Notes under the pieces: model-generated
Database searches by the model: none
Told to the model about the DNA's origin: nothing
What the model saw: the letters and a program-made list of their open reading frames with translations, nothing else
Origin: Streptomyces nigrescens
GTDB lineage: Bacteria; Actinomycetota; Actinomycetes; Streptomycetales; Streptomycetaceae
Length of the DNA stretch: 64,000 nucleotides
Reading direction: 5' to 3'
NCBI GenBank assembly: GCA_024349765.1
Contig: AP026074.1
Location: 248,001 to 312,000 of the forward strand
Program-made: the position numbers and the translations under genes
Part shown: positions 7,918 through 16,224 of the stretch, piece after piece
Position numbering within the stretch: the stretch's first letter is position 1
Layout: the number at the start of each line of letters is the position of its first letter

Positions 7918-9191
7918 TTCGGCTCCTCCGGCTCTTCCGGCTCTTCCGGCTTCTCGGGCTGCTCCGCTGCTCTCGGCTCCCTGGACTCCCTGGACTGCTT
8001 GGACTCCCTGGGCTCCTTGGCGAGGGCGGCCGGCAGTGGCAGGACTGCTGTCAGGTACCAGCCGCCCTCGCCGTGCGGTCCGGCGGTGAGGCTGCCGCCC
8101 CGTGCCTGGACGTCTTGGGTGAGGGCGGCGATCCCGCGCCCGCCGCGCCGGCGCAGGGCGGTGGGGCGGTGACGGTGGCTGGTGGGCGTGCGTGGCGGTT
8201 CGTTGATCACGCGGAGTTCCACGCCCGCGGCGACGGGCGAGAAGTGGACTTCCACGCGGGGTGTTCGGGGGGCGTGCCGATGGATGTTGGTGAGCGCCTC
8301 GGCCACGATGCGGTAGGCGAGCGCCCCCGCCTCCGGGGCGGCGAGAGCGAAGGCGTCCGCCGCGCCCGGCGGCAGATGGAGGCGGACTTCCGTACCGCTG
8401 GTACCGCTCACCGCGGTGAAGTCGTCCAGCAGAGTGGGGAGTTGGGCGACTCCGGGTGGGTGGTGCGAGGTGCTCGCCGGTTCCTGGTCGCCGTCCAGCA
8501 TGTGCATCGTGCGGTCCATCGCCTCCAGGGCGTTCAGGCCCGCCTTCTCGATCCGCTCCAGGGCCAGCACCGCCTGGCCGGGATCGGTCGGGGCCAGGAA
8601 GCGGGCCGCCTGGGCCTGTACGACGATGCCGCTGACGTCGTGCGCCACGAAGTCGTGAAGATCACGGGAGAGCTGTAGCCGCTGGGCGCGCCGGGCCTCT
8701 GTGACCGCGGTACGCCGGCGTTGCTCCACACGGCGCGGAGAGGCGCCGAGGGCCGCCGCGGCGAGCGCCGGGAGCAGCCAGAACGACGCCGCGCCCGCAC
8801 GTTCCAGGAAACCGCCGTTGACCAGCGGCACGGGCCAGGCGGCCACCGCGAGGGCTGCGAGGGGGACCGCGATCCGCGCATCCCGCCGGGGCGACCAGCG
8901 GGCGACCGCCGCGATGAGGGGCAGCAGCAGGGCCGCTCCCGCGAGCTTCAGGTACGAGCCGGGATGCGTGGTGACGGCCACGGTGCTCGCCAGGGACAGC
9001 AGTGCGCAGGCCGCCGTGGGGCGGGCCAGTCGGGTGTGCGCGGCGGTGCGGCGGCGGGCCAGGGCCCAGGCCATGGTGGCTGCTGCCGTGAGCGCCGGCA
9101 GACAGCCAAGTATGAGCTGCGGCACGGCTGGTGTCGTCTCCCCCATGGTGATCAGCGTACGAGGCGTGATCATCCGGCCCGCGTTCGGCAT
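7914..9191 (-). CDS. NarL-type sensor histidine kinase
   Basis: A roughly 425-residue membrane histidine kinase. Starting at ATG 9191 (MPNAGRMITPRTL) there are about five hydrophobic segments in the first 200 residues, then the HisKA_3 phosphoacceptor motif SRDLHDFVAHDVSGIVVQAQ, and a HATPase domain with AEALTNIHRHAP (N box) and RGGRGIAALTQDV (G box). Alternative starts are 9173 and 9146. The C-terminal 35 residues are an odd Glu/Pro/Lys/Arg tail (PEKPEEPEEPEEPK) made by short DNA repeats. It is coupled to the response regulator at 7222. The signal sensed is unknown. Confidence 0.88.
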   Translation of the reverse strand: MPNAGRMITPRTLITMGETTPAVPQLILGCLPALTAAATMAWALARRRTAAHTRLARPTAACALLSLASTVAVTTHPGSYLKLAGAALLLPLIAAVARWSPRRDARIAVPLAALAVAAWPVPLVNGGFLERAGAASFWLLPALAAAALGASPRRVEQRRRTAVTEARRAQRLQLSRDLHDFVAHDVSGIVVQAQAARFLAPTDPGQAVLALERIEKAGLNALEAMDRTMHMLDGDQEPASTSHHPPGVAQLPTLLDDFTAVSGTSGTEVRLHLPPGAADAFALAAPEAGALAYRIVAEALTNIHRHAPRTPRVEVHFSPVAAGVELRVINEPPRTPTSHRHRPTALRRRGGRGIAALTQDVQARGGSLTAGPHGEGGWYLTAVLPLPAALAKEPRESKQSRESREPRAAEQPEKPEEPEEPEEPK

Positions 9192-9228
9192 GTGTTCCCG
9201 CCGCGTTCTGTGCGCGTACGGCCTGTCG

Positions 9229-9248
9229 TCTCTGCCGAACGGCAGAGA
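9229..9248. promoter_or_regulatory. Perfect 20-bp palindrome, candidate operator
   Basis: TCTCTGCCGAACGGCAGAGA has perfect 9-bp arms and lies in the divergent gap between the kinase gene and the secreted-protein gene at 9448. An imperfect relative, TCTCTCGTTCGGCAGAG, lies at 9321-9337. A binding site for the adjacent response regulator is inferred from position. Confidence 0.5.
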
Positions 9249-9337
9249 ACGCGCCGCGGACGGTCTGCAGTTATCTGCCGGTCGGCCGATGGGCGGGGAC
9301 GGTGGGTGCGGGCGAGGCTGTCTCTCGTTCGGCAGAG

Positions 9338-9412
9338 GCCGACCGGGCCACCCAGGCCGACCGGGCCACCCAGGCCGACCGGGCCGACCAGGCCGGCCGG
9401 TCCGACCACCAG
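9338..9412. repeat. 18-bp direct tandem repeats
   Basis: Three 18-bp units (GCCGACCGGGCCACCCAG twice, then GCCGACCGGGCCGACCAG) at 9338-9391 are followed by a degenerate 21-bp unit to 9412, directly upstream of the gene at 9448. Confidence 0.8.
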
Positions 9413-9447
9413 TCATTCAACTTGTCCTCCATGAACGGGAGTTCACC

Positions 9448-10074
9448 ATGCGCTTCGTCTCTCTCGGTGCCGTTGGTGCCGCCGCCGTGCTCGCCGGGAT
9501 CATCGCGGCGGGGACCGCGGCAGGCGACGCGCACGCTGCCCGGACGCCCGTGAAGAAGCCAGGCAAGGTCGCGAGCGTCCACGGGGCAGGACGCATCGCG
9601 TACGTCTACTCGCCCCACGACGACATCCGCTTCACCGTCGATGCCCAGGCAGCGCCCTTCACCCACCACATGCCGGGGTTGCCGCTGCCCGGGCTGCCCA
9701 CCGACGCCAAGGGCACCGTGACCATCAAGCACTACTCACCGGCCCACCACGTCACCGGCTGGTCGAAGGCGAGGGTCGACTGCCTGGTCACCGGGGGCGG
9801 CACGGCGACGCTCACCGCGGTCGTGGAGGAGTCGAACGTCGAGAAGCGCGGCAAGCGGTTCGGTCTCAGCATCCAGCAGGGGCGCGGCGCCGCACCGGAC
9901 CGCGTCGGCTTCGGCTGGGACATCGTGAACTTCGAACCCCGCGCCAAGGACCAGAAGGACCTGGAGTCGCCCACCGGCACCTGCATGGCTCCCGCTCCCT
10001 TCGCGCCGGTCATCAAGGGCGCCTTCACCGTCCGGCACCAGGAACTGCCGCCGTTGCCTTCGACGCGGGGGTGA
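9448..10074 (+). CDS. Secreted hypothetical protein
   Basis: A 208-residue exported protein starting ATG 9448 with ACGGGAG 7 nt upstream. Residues 1-31 are a Sec signal peptide (MRFVSLGAVGAAAVLAGIIA, cleavage near DAHAA). The mature part is beta rich (GRIAYVYSPHDDIRFTVDAQ, VTGWSKARVDCLVTGGGTAT) with two cysteines that could form a disulfide. No enzymatic motif is visible. It is divergent from the two-component system behind a 20-bp palindrome, so it may be a target of that system, and it ends at a strong bidirectional terminator. The family is not recognised. Confidence 0.75.
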   Translation: MRFVSLGAVGAAAVLAGIIAAGTAAGDAHAARTPVKKPGKVASVHGAGRIAYVYSPHDDIRFTVDAQAAPFTHHMPGLPLPGLPTDAKGTVTIKHYSPAHHVTGWSKARVDCLVTGGGTATLTAVVEESNVEKRGKRFGLSIQQGRGAAPDRVGFGWDIVNFEPRAKDQKDLESPTGTCMAPAPFAPVIKGAFTVRHQELPPLPSTRG

Positions 10075-10088
10075 CTCCGGTGCGGACA

Positions 10089-10125
10089 CCGGGGCGCACA
10101 CCGCATGTCGCGGTGTGCGCCCCGG
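10089..10125. terminator. Bidirectional terminator hairpin
   Basis: A perfect 16-bp stem (arms 10089-10104 and 10110-10125) with a 5-nt loop lies between the convergent genes ending at 10074 and 10135. Confidence 0.9.
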
Positions 10126-10134
10126 CGGAGGGGC

Positions 10135-11043
10135 TCAGGCCGCGGCGGGTGTGTAGTGGGTGGCGTCGTCGCCTTCGATGGTGTGGCTGAGCCTGCCGTC
10201 GATGCCGGCCGGGACATCACCGGCGACGGTCACCCGGTGCAGCAGGCGCGGCAGGTCGCCGTAGTCGTCGGGGGCGTAGTGCTGGGTGATGCGGTTGTCG
10301 AACAGGACGAGGTCGCCGGGCGTCCAGGCCACGCGCACGATGTTCTCGGGTCGGGTGACGTAGGACTGGAACAGGCGCAGCAGGTCGCGGGAATCGGAGG
10401 GTCCGAGGCCCACGATGCTCTGCGCGAAGCCGCCGATGAACAGTCCCCGCTCCCCGGACTCGGGGTGGACGCGCACCAGGGGGTGTGCGGTGCGGTACTT
10501 CCGGGAGACGAACTGCCGGCGGTGCTCGGCGGCCTTGTCGCTCTTCGGGGCCGCGTAGTCGTAGTCGTTGGTGTGGACCGCCCACAGCTTGTCGGCCAGC
10601 TCGCGCAGGGGCTCGGGCAGGTCCTGGTACGCGGCGGCCGTGTTGGCGATGAGCGTGTTGCCACCGTAGGGCGGGACCACGATGCTGCGCAGCGTGGACG
10701 CCTTCGGGGGCGTACGGACGAAGGTGACATCGGTGTGCCACCGGTTGGCGCGGATGCCCTCGTCGCCGTTGACGGGCAGGATGTTCGGCTGCCCGTCAAC
10801 GGACGGGACGGTGGGGTGCGCGGTGGTGAGCTCACCGAAGAGGGAGGCGAAGCGGAGCTGGCCGGCGTCGTCGAGCTGCTGGTTGCGGAAGACCAGCGCC
10901 TTGTGTTCCAGGAGCGCGGAGTTGATCTCGGTGATGAGGGCGGGTTCGAGGTCGGTGGCGAGGTCCACGCCGGTGATCTCGGCGCCGATGCGTCCCCCGA
11001 TCCTGCGGATGTCGAAGCCGGTGGCGTTGCTGTTGGTGGTCAT
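10135..11043 (-). CDS. TauD/TfdA-family Fe(II)/2-oxoglutarate dioxygenase
   Basis: A 302-residue enzyme of the TauD/alkylsulfatase (AtsK-like) family, which uses Fe(II), O2 and 2-oxoglutarate to hydroxylate the carbon next to sulfur or oxygen and so release sulfite or sulfate. Visible iron ligands are the HxD of NRWHTDVTF and the distal His of DNRITQHYAPDDY; the 2-oxoglutarate-binding Arg is likely in PRLLHRVTVAGD. It is the last gene of the ssu-type operon, 61 bp after the flavin monooxygenase, supporting a role in sulfur scavenging. Substrate preference between taurine and alkyl sulfates cannot be told. Confidence 0.9.
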   Translation of the reverse strand: MTTNSNATGFDIRRIGGRIGAEITGVDLATDLEPALITEINSALLEHKALVFRNQQLDDAGQLRFASLFGELTTAHPTVPSVDGQPNILPVNGDEGIRANRWHTDVTFVRTPPKASTLRSIVVPPYGGNTLIANTAAAYQDLPEPLRELADKLWAVHTNDYDYAAPKSDKAAEHRRQFVSRKYRTAHPLVRVHPESGERGLFIGGFAQSIVGLGPSDSRDLLRLFQSYVTRPENIVRVAWTPGDLVLFDNRITQHYAPDDYGDLPRLLHRVTVAGDVPAGIDGRLSHTIEGDDATHYTPAAA

Positions 11044-11104
11044 GTTCGCGGTTCTCCGTTCAGGTGGTGATGGGTGGGGAATCCGGTGGTGAGGCCGGGT
11101 CCGC

Positions 11105-12472
11105 TCATGCCGCCCCGGTCGTTCCTGAGGCGGTCGCGGTCAGCCGGTTGGCGGGGCGGGGCAGGCCGTAGTGCTCGCGCAGGGTGCGTCCGGTGTACTC
11201 GGTACGGAACAGACCGCGTCGCTGGAGGACGGGCACGACGTGATCGACGAAGTCCTCCAGGCCGCCCGGCAGATGGGGTGGCATGATGTTGAAGCCGTCG
11301 GCGGCGCCTTGGGTGAACCACTCCTGGAGCTGGTCGGCGATCTGCTCCGGCGTGCCGACGACGACCCGGTGGCCGCGTCCGCCGCCGAGGCGGGCGATGA
11401 GTTGGCGCAGGGTGAGGCCGTCGCGGCGGGCGAGTTCGGCGACGAGCGTGAAGCGGCTCTTGTTGCCGTTGATGTCCCGTTCCTCGGGAAGTTCGGGCAG
11501 CGGCCCGTCCAGCGGCAGCCCGGTCAGATCGGTGCCGAGCATCCCGGACAGCTGGGCGAGTCCGTACTCGGGCACCTGAAGCTCCGTCAGCTCGTGGTCC
11601 AGCGCCCGCGCCTCGGCCTCGGTCGAGCCGATGACCGGGCAGATGCCGGGCAGGACCTTCAGGTCCTCCTCGGACCGGCCGTGCTGTGCCAGCCGTGACT
11701 TGAGGTCCTTGTAGAACGACTGGGCGTCGGCGAGGGTCTGCTGGGCCGTGAACACGGCCTCGGCGTACTCGGCCGCGAACTCCCGCCCGTCCTCCGACGA
11801 ACCGGCCTGCACCAGCAACGGGTGACCCTGGGGACTGCGCGGTACGTTCAGCGGGCCCTGCACCCCGAAGTACGCCCCGCGGTGGCCGATCTCCCGCACC
11901 CGGTCGGTGTCGGCGTAGACGCCGCGCTCACGGTCGAGCAGGATCGCGTCGTCCTCCCAGCTGTCCCACAGCTTGGTCACGACCTCGACGAACTCCCGCG
12001 CCCGCTCGTAGCGCAGCCGGTGTTCCAGGTGCTGGTCCTGCCCGAAGTTGCGGGCCTCGTTCACGGTGCCCGAGGTGACGATGTTCCAGCCGGCCCGGCC
12101 ACCGCTGATGTGGTCCAGGGAGGCGAACTTCCGGGCGGTGTGGAACGGCTCGTTGAAGGTGGTCGACACCGTGGCGATCAGCCCGATGTGCTCGGTGACC
12201 GTGGCCAGGGCGGACAGCAGGGTGAGCGGTTCGAAGCCGCCGAGGGCGTTGTGACGGACCTTCCCCCACAGGGCCAGGCCGTCGGCGAAGAAGATCGAGT
12301 CGAGCCGGCCGCGCTCGGCGGTCTGCGCGAGCTGCTGGAAGTAGCGCAGGTCCGTGACGCGTTCCGGCTGCGTACGCGGGTGCCGCCAGGCGGCGTCGTG
12401 GTGGCCGGCGTTCATCAGGAAGGCGTTGAGATGCAGCCGGCGGTGGGTGGTGGGACGGGTGGCGGGAGACAT
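11105..12472 (-). CDS. NtaA/SnaA/DszA-type FMNH2-dependent monooxygenase
   Basis: A 455-residue bacterial-luciferase-fold enzyme starting ATG 12472 after GAGGAG. Family landmarks are LHLNAFLMNAGHHDAAWRHP, the strand DSIFFADGLALWG, FEPLTLLSALATVTEHIGL, SGGRAGWNIVTS and SPQGHPLLVQAGSS. Members use FMNH2 from a separate reductase and O2 to oxidise sulfones, sulfonates, sulfides or aminocarboxylates. No reductase gene is in this operon, so it must come from elsewhere. It lies between the ABC permease gene and the TauD-like gene, which fits organosulfur desulfurisation. Confidence 0.9.
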   Translation of the reverse strand: MSPATRPTTHRRLHLNAFLMNAGHHDAAWRHPRTQPERVTDLRYFQQLAQTAERGRLDSIFFADGLALWGKVRHNALGGFEPLTLLSALATVTEHIGLIATVSTTFNEPFHTARKFASLDHISGGRAGWNIVTSGTVNEARNFGQDQHLEHRLRYERAREFVEVVTKLWDSWEDDAILLDRERGVYADTDRVREIGHRGAYFGVQGPLNVPRSPQGHPLLVQAGSSEDGREFAAEYAEAVFTAQQTLADAQSFYKDLKSRLAQHGRSEEDLKVLPGICPVIGSTEAEARALDHELTELQVPEYGLAQLSGMLGTDLTGLPLDGPLPELPEERDINGNKSRFTLVAELARRDGLTLRQLIARLGGGRGHRVVVGTPEQIADQLQEWFTQGAADGFNIMPPHLPGGLEDFVDHVVPVLQRRGLFRTEYTGRTLREHYGLPRPANRLTATASGTTGAA

Positions 12473-12513
12473 GAGGGCTCCTCGGTGCGGGTGGGTGCCG
12501 GAAGGGGGCCGGG

Positions 12514-13560
12514 TCAGCCGGCGGCGGGGACGCGCCAGGAGCTGAGCCGACGTTCCACGGTCACCAGGACCTGGTTGAAGGCCACGCCGATGGCGGAGAT
12601 GGTGAGGATTCCCGCGTACATCTGCGGGATCGCGAAGTTGTACTGCGAGGAGTTGATCAGATAGCCCAGACCGGCCTTGGCGCCGATCATCTCGGCGGCG
12701 ACCAGCACCAGGATCGACGCCGCTCCGGCCAGCCGGATACCGGTGAACATGACCGGTACCGAGGACGGCAGGATGACCTTCTGGAACAGTCGTGGCGCGG
12801 ACAGATCCATCGACCTGGCCAGCCGGAGCAGGGTCGGGTCGACGTTGCGCACGGCGCTGATGGTGTTGAGCAGGATCGGCCAGGTGCACGCGTAGACCAC
12901 GATGGAGATCTTCGAGGTCTCGCCGATCCCCAGCAGCAGGACGAACACCGGCAGCAGGGCCAGCGCGGCCGTGTTGCGGAACACCTCCAGCAGCGGACCG
13001 AGCAGGTCGGCGACCGGCCGGTACCAGCCGATCAGCAGACCGAGGGGCACGGCGACCGCCACGGCCAGCCCGAATCCGCTGAACGAGCGTGCCAGGCTGG
13101 CGCCCGTGTGGTCGGCCAGCCGGCCGTCGGCCGCCAGATCCCACCAGGCCCCGACGACCTCGCTGAACGGGGGCAGGAACGTCCGGTCGACCAGATTGAG
13201 CCGAGGTGCGGACTCCCACAGGAGCAGCAGGGCGACGACCGCCGCGGATTTGACGGCGCCCCTCAGCAGGAGGGACGGCAGTCGGCGCACCGCCCGGCGG
13301 AAGCTCGCCGGCGAGCGGGGGCGGCGTGGTGCGCCCGGTGGTGGTTCAGGGGAGCGTACGGGCGCGGGGAGGGAGCGGGCCCGGGTGCTGGTACCGGTCG
13401 TGGTGGTCGTGGTGGTCGTGCGGGTCGTGCCGGTGGGGGCAGCGGTGCCGGTTGTCGTGCCGCCGAGGGTACGGGCGACGCCGTTGGTGTTGGTGTTGGT
13501 GTTGGTGCTGGTGCTGGTGCTCGTGCTGGTTGCTGCGTTCGTGCCGAGTGCGGGGCTCAT
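12514..13560 (-). CDS. Sulfonate ABC transporter permease (SsuC-like)
   Basis: A 348-residue inner-membrane permease with about six transmembrane helices between residues 100 and 335. The BPD_transp_1 coupling region is around LLRLARSMDLSAPRLFQKVI, where the EAA loop contacts the ATPase. The first about 60 residues are an unusual Thr/Ser/Asn tract (TSTSTSTNTNTN and a later TTTTTTTT) encoded by short ACC/AAC repeats; typical SsuC proteins are about 260-280 residues and lack it. The start overlaps the ATPase stop (ATGA at 13557-13560). It works with the ATPase and binding protein encoded upstream. Confidence 0.9.
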   Translation of the reverse strand: MSPALGTNAATSTSTSTSTNTNTNTNGVARTLGGTTTGTAAPTGTTRTTTTTTTTGTSTRARSLPAPVRSPEPPPGAPRRPRSPASFRRAVRRLPSLLLRGAVKSAAVVALLLLWESAPRLNLVDRTFLPPFSEVVGAWWDLAADGRLADHTGASLARSFSGFGLAVAVAVPLGLLIGWYRPVADLLGPLLEVFRNTAALALLPVFVLLLGIGETSKISIVVYACTWPILLNTISAVRNVDPTLLRLARSMDLSAPRLFQKVILPSSVPVMFTGIRLAGAASILVLVAAEMIGAKAGLGYLINSSQYNFAIPQMYAGILTISAIGVAFNQVLVTVERRLSSWRVPAAG

Positions 13561-14423
13561 ACCGAGACCTCCTCCTTCTCCAACTGCTGGGCCCTGGCCA
13601 CCTCGTCGTGCAGCAGCGACCAGATCTCGTGCCGGTACCGCGCGAACTCGGGACTCGACCGCAGGTCGTCCGTCTCGGTGCGCGCCTCCAAGGCGATCGG
13701 GACGACCTGCTTGATCCGGCCGGGCCGTGAGGTCATCACGGCGACCCGCTGCCCCAGATAGACCGCCTCCTCGATCCCGTGCGTGATGAAGACGACCGTC
13801 TTTCCGGTGCGCTCCCAGATCCGCAGCAGTTCGTCCTGCAGCGACTCCCTGGTCTGGGCGTCCAGCGCGGCGAACGGCTCGTCCATCAGCAGCACATCGG
13901 GGTCGTAGGCGAGACTGCGGGCGATCGCGACGCGCTGCCGCATGCCGCCCGACAACTCGTGCGGATGACGATGCTCGAAGCCGGACAGACCGACCAGGTC
14001 CAGGAACTCCCTGGCCCGTGCGGCGCGTTCGCGCCGTGGCACCCCGGTGGCCTCCAGGCCGAACTCGACATTGCCTTGCGCCGTGCGCCAGGGCAGCAGG
14101 GCGTACTGCTGGAAGACGATGCCGCGGTCCAGGCCCGGACCGGTGACGGGCCGACCGTCCAGCAGGATCCGCCCGCCGGTGGGACTGCCCAGACCGCCGA
14201 GCAGATCCAGCAAGGTCGACTTCCCGCAGCCACTCGGCCCGACCAGGACGACGAACTCACCCGCCGCTATCTCCAGATCGATCCCGTCGAGGGCGGTGAA
14301 CCGGGTCGCCTGCCGGGCGCCTGCGCGCTCCTCGCCCGCCCGGCCCTTCCTCGTCCGGTCCTTGACGGTGAAATCCTTCCGTACGCCCTCAAAGGCGATC
14401 TTGGGTGTGAGCGATTCCGCCAT
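13557..14423 (-). CDS. Sulfonate ABC transporter ATP-binding protein (SsuB-like)
   Basis: A 288-residue ABC ATPase. The Walker A motif GPSGCGKST is at about 62-70, the signature LSGGMRQR in the middle, the Walker B motif VLLMDEPFAALD after it, and the switch His in VVFITHGIEEA. The family is nitrate/sulfonate/taurine importers. An Arg/Lys/Gly-rich insert (TRKGRAGEERAGARQ) sits before the first strand and is probably a disordered loop. The gene is 3 bp downstream of ssuA and overlaps ssuC, so the importer subunits are made together. Confidence 0.93.
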   Translation of the reverse strand: MAESLTPKIAFEGVRKDFTVKDRTRKGRAGEERAGARQATRFTALDGIDLEIAAGEFVVLVGPSGCGKSTLLDLLGGLGSPTGGRILLDGRPVTGPGLDRGIVFQQYALLPWRTAQGNVEFGLEATGVPRRERAARAREFLDLVGLSGFEHRHPHELSGGMRQRVAIARSLAYDPDVLLMDEPFAALDAQTRESLQDELLRIWERTGKTVVFITHGIEEAVYLGQRVAVMTSRPGRIKQVVPIALEARTETDDLRSSPEFARYRHEIWSLLHDEVARAQQLEKEEVSV

Positions 14424-14426
14424 CGG

Positions 14427-15500
14427 TCAACTCCCGCTCTTCGAAGGGGAAGGAGACGGCGAAGGAGTCCCGGCGCCGCCCGCCTTATAGGCGTTGAACT
14501 CATTCGTGTAGAGCTCGGACACCGACACCTGGCCCTTCTGGATGTCGCCGCGCTTGGCCAGCCAATCGACCCAGAGCTGGAGTTCCTTGCCGGTGATACG
14601 GCCGGCCGTCTCGGCGACGCCCCACGACTTCCAGTACCGCAGAGGAGCGACGTCCTCATTGCGCCCGCGCTTCTTCACGATGTCCGTCATGCGGGCGACG
14701 ACTTCCTTGTGCGGAGTGGAGCGGGACCACTCGATGGCACGCGCCACCCCGGTGACGAAGATCCGGGCCGTGTCCGGGTTCTCCTTGAGAAAGCGGTCCG
14801 TCATCACATACGTGCCGGCACTGAAAGCGCCGAGCAGTCCGTAGTCACTGAACAACTGGCGAATTCCGCCCTTCGCCAGGGCCTTGTCCCGCAGAATGCC
14901 GCCGAGCACGGCCACCTCGATCTGGTGCTGACGCAGGCTCTGCTCGGTGTTGACGGGCGGCACCACCAGCGGTTCGACCTTGTTTGCCTGCCCTCGGGAC
15001 AGGCCGCCCCGCTCCAGGTAGATGTCGAGCAACGCCTCGGCATGGGCGCCGAGGGTGTTCATCCCGACCTTCTTGCCGATCAGATCACGGGCCGAACGGA
15101 TCGGGCTGTCGTCGAGCACGTAGTACCCGTTGTACGCCTCCTTGTCGGAGCCGTAATAGCTGATGACGGCCTTGATGGGAGCGTTGTTCGCGGCCAGTTT
15201 GACGACCGCGCCGTTGAACGCCCCGCCGAAGTCGATCTGACCGGTGGCCGCGGACTGGATGTCCTGCGGGCCGCTGGTGGTGTTGCCGATCCACTTCAGC
15301 TTGACGTCCTCCAGATACCCGAGGTCCGCGGCCAGTTCCGGCAGGGTGACCTGGCCGGCCCAGCCCTGATAGCGGAGCGTCTTGGTCTGTCCCCGACCGG
15401 AGGACGCACCGGTCGCCGCCGTGCCGCAACTCACCGCGGCCGCCGATATTCCGAGCAGCGTGAGGAACTGTCGTCTGGTCGATGCGTTCAGCGTGGTCAT
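14427..15500 (-). CDS. Sulfonate ABC transporter substrate-binding protein (SsuA-like, Tat/lipoprotein)
   Basis: A 357-residue periplasmic-type binding protein. I chose the ATG at 15500 because AGGAA precedes it; the frame opens further upstream to 15572 without a ribosome-binding site. The N-terminus has a twin-arginine-like motif STRRQFL, a hydrophobic stretch and a lipobox-like AVSC, so export by Tat and lipid anchoring are likely. The NMT1/SsuA fold is visible in YQGWAGQVTLPELAADLGYL and GQIDFGGAFNGAVVKLAANN. The C-terminus is a Ser/Pro tail. It delivers organosulfonates to the SsuC/SsuB importer. Confidence 0.92.
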   Translation of the reverse strand: MTTLNASTRRQFLTLLGISAAAVSCGTAATGASSGRGQTKTLRYQGWAGQVTLPELAADLGYLEDVKLKWIGNTTSGPQDIQSAATGQIDFGGAFNGAVVKLAANNAPIKAVISYYGSDKEAYNGYYVLDDSPIRSARDLIGKKVGMNTLGAHAEALLDIYLERGGLSRGQANKVEPLVVPPVNTEQSLRQHQIEVAVLGGILRDKALAKGGIRQLFSDYGLLGAFSAGTYVMTDRFLKENPDTARIFVTGVARAIEWSRSTPHKEVVARMTDIVKKRGRNEDVAPLRYWKSWGVAETAGRITGKELQLWVDWLAKRGDIQKGQVSVSELYTNEFNAYKAGGAGTPSPSPSPSKSGS

Positions 15501-15692
15501 GGGAAATTCCTGTTCGGGAGGAGAAAACGCCTGGAGTGCGTGGCGATGTGCGCGAGCGCGCAGCACAAACACCGGTCAGGTGGGAAAAGAAACCTCGTCA
15601 CGAATTCCGTGCGGTCAACCCGCCGTGCAGGGCGCAAAATCGGCCATGCGCGGAGACACGCGAGTGACAGGGCGTGTCATGGCATTGCGTTG

Positions 15693-15727
15693 CACGGCAC
15701 GGCACGGCACGGCACGGCACGGCACGG
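15693..15727. repeat. Seven tandem copies of CACGG
   Basis: A perfect 5-bp microsatellite (7 copies, with imperfect copies to about 15748) lies in the 294-bp untranslated stretch between the leader peptide gene and ssuA. On the transcript it reads as CCGTG repeats. No gene is seen in 15501-15794. Confidence 0.9.
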
Positions 15728-15794
15728 GCAGGGCACGGCAAGGCACGCCCTGGGATGCGTGGCACGAGTCAGGAGAGAGCCCCGGTCGACGGGG

Positions 15795-15914
15795 CTAGCG
15801 ACCAGCGGCACAGATGGCGCTGGCCTGACGTCGCAGATCGACGTGCAGGCGCGCGGCGAATTCCTCGGACTGGCTCACACCCGAGAGGTTGACAGCGAAA
15901 TCCAGCCACGTCAA
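15795..15914 (-). CDS. Cysteine-containing leader peptide upstream of sulfur operon
   Basis: A short frame of 39 codons from TTG 15914 (GAAGGAG 3 nt upstream), or 27 codons from GTG 15878. It ends with ARLHVDLRRQASAICAAGR. This RLHVDLRRQ...C...R pattern is the hallmark of the small leader peptides I know upstream of actinobacterial sulfur-assimilation operons, in which ribosome behaviour at the cysteine codon is thought to control downstream expression. It precedes ssuA by 294 bp on the same strand. The regulatory mechanism here is inferred from the family. Confidence 0.75.
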   Translation of the reverse strand: MTWLDFAVNLSGVSQSEEFAARLHVDLRRQASAICAAGR

Positions 15915-16224
15915 CGACTCCTTCGAAGGCGTCTCACATACCGAATTCGCTGTCACGTGCGCGAAGCACGGCGTTCATAACGGCGCCCGTTCATAGCGAC
16001 GCCCGTTCACGACGACGCTCGTTCACGCGGGCGCTGGGGAGGGGCCGCGTACCGGGGCCGCGCCATCGGCCGCGGCCGAGCCGTCCGAGAGTCAGCGCCC
16101 GCCACCCTGGTCTCCGCTTCCTCGAACGCTTCCTCGAAGGGGTCGACGCGTGTGGCGGCTGACGGCACGATGGAGGGCGGCAGAGGTGACCGACAGGCGG
16201 TGCGCCATGCGAGGAGGGGGCAGT
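15915..16224. other. Intergenic region between leader peptide and small membrane-protein gene
   Basis: No gene is seen in this 310-bp gap. It must hold the promoter of the sulfur operon (minus strand) and of the gene at 16225. The only clear structure is the 16-bp repeat array at 15973-16036. Confidence 0.6.
15973..16036. repeat. Four tandem 16-bp imperfect repeats
   Basis: The units start at 15973, 15989, 16005 and 16021, each beginning GTTCA and ending in a GCCC/GCTC/GCTG-type trimer core (first unit GTTCATAACGGCGCCC). They lie upstream of the sulfur operon and could be regulator binding sites. Confidence 0.75.
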
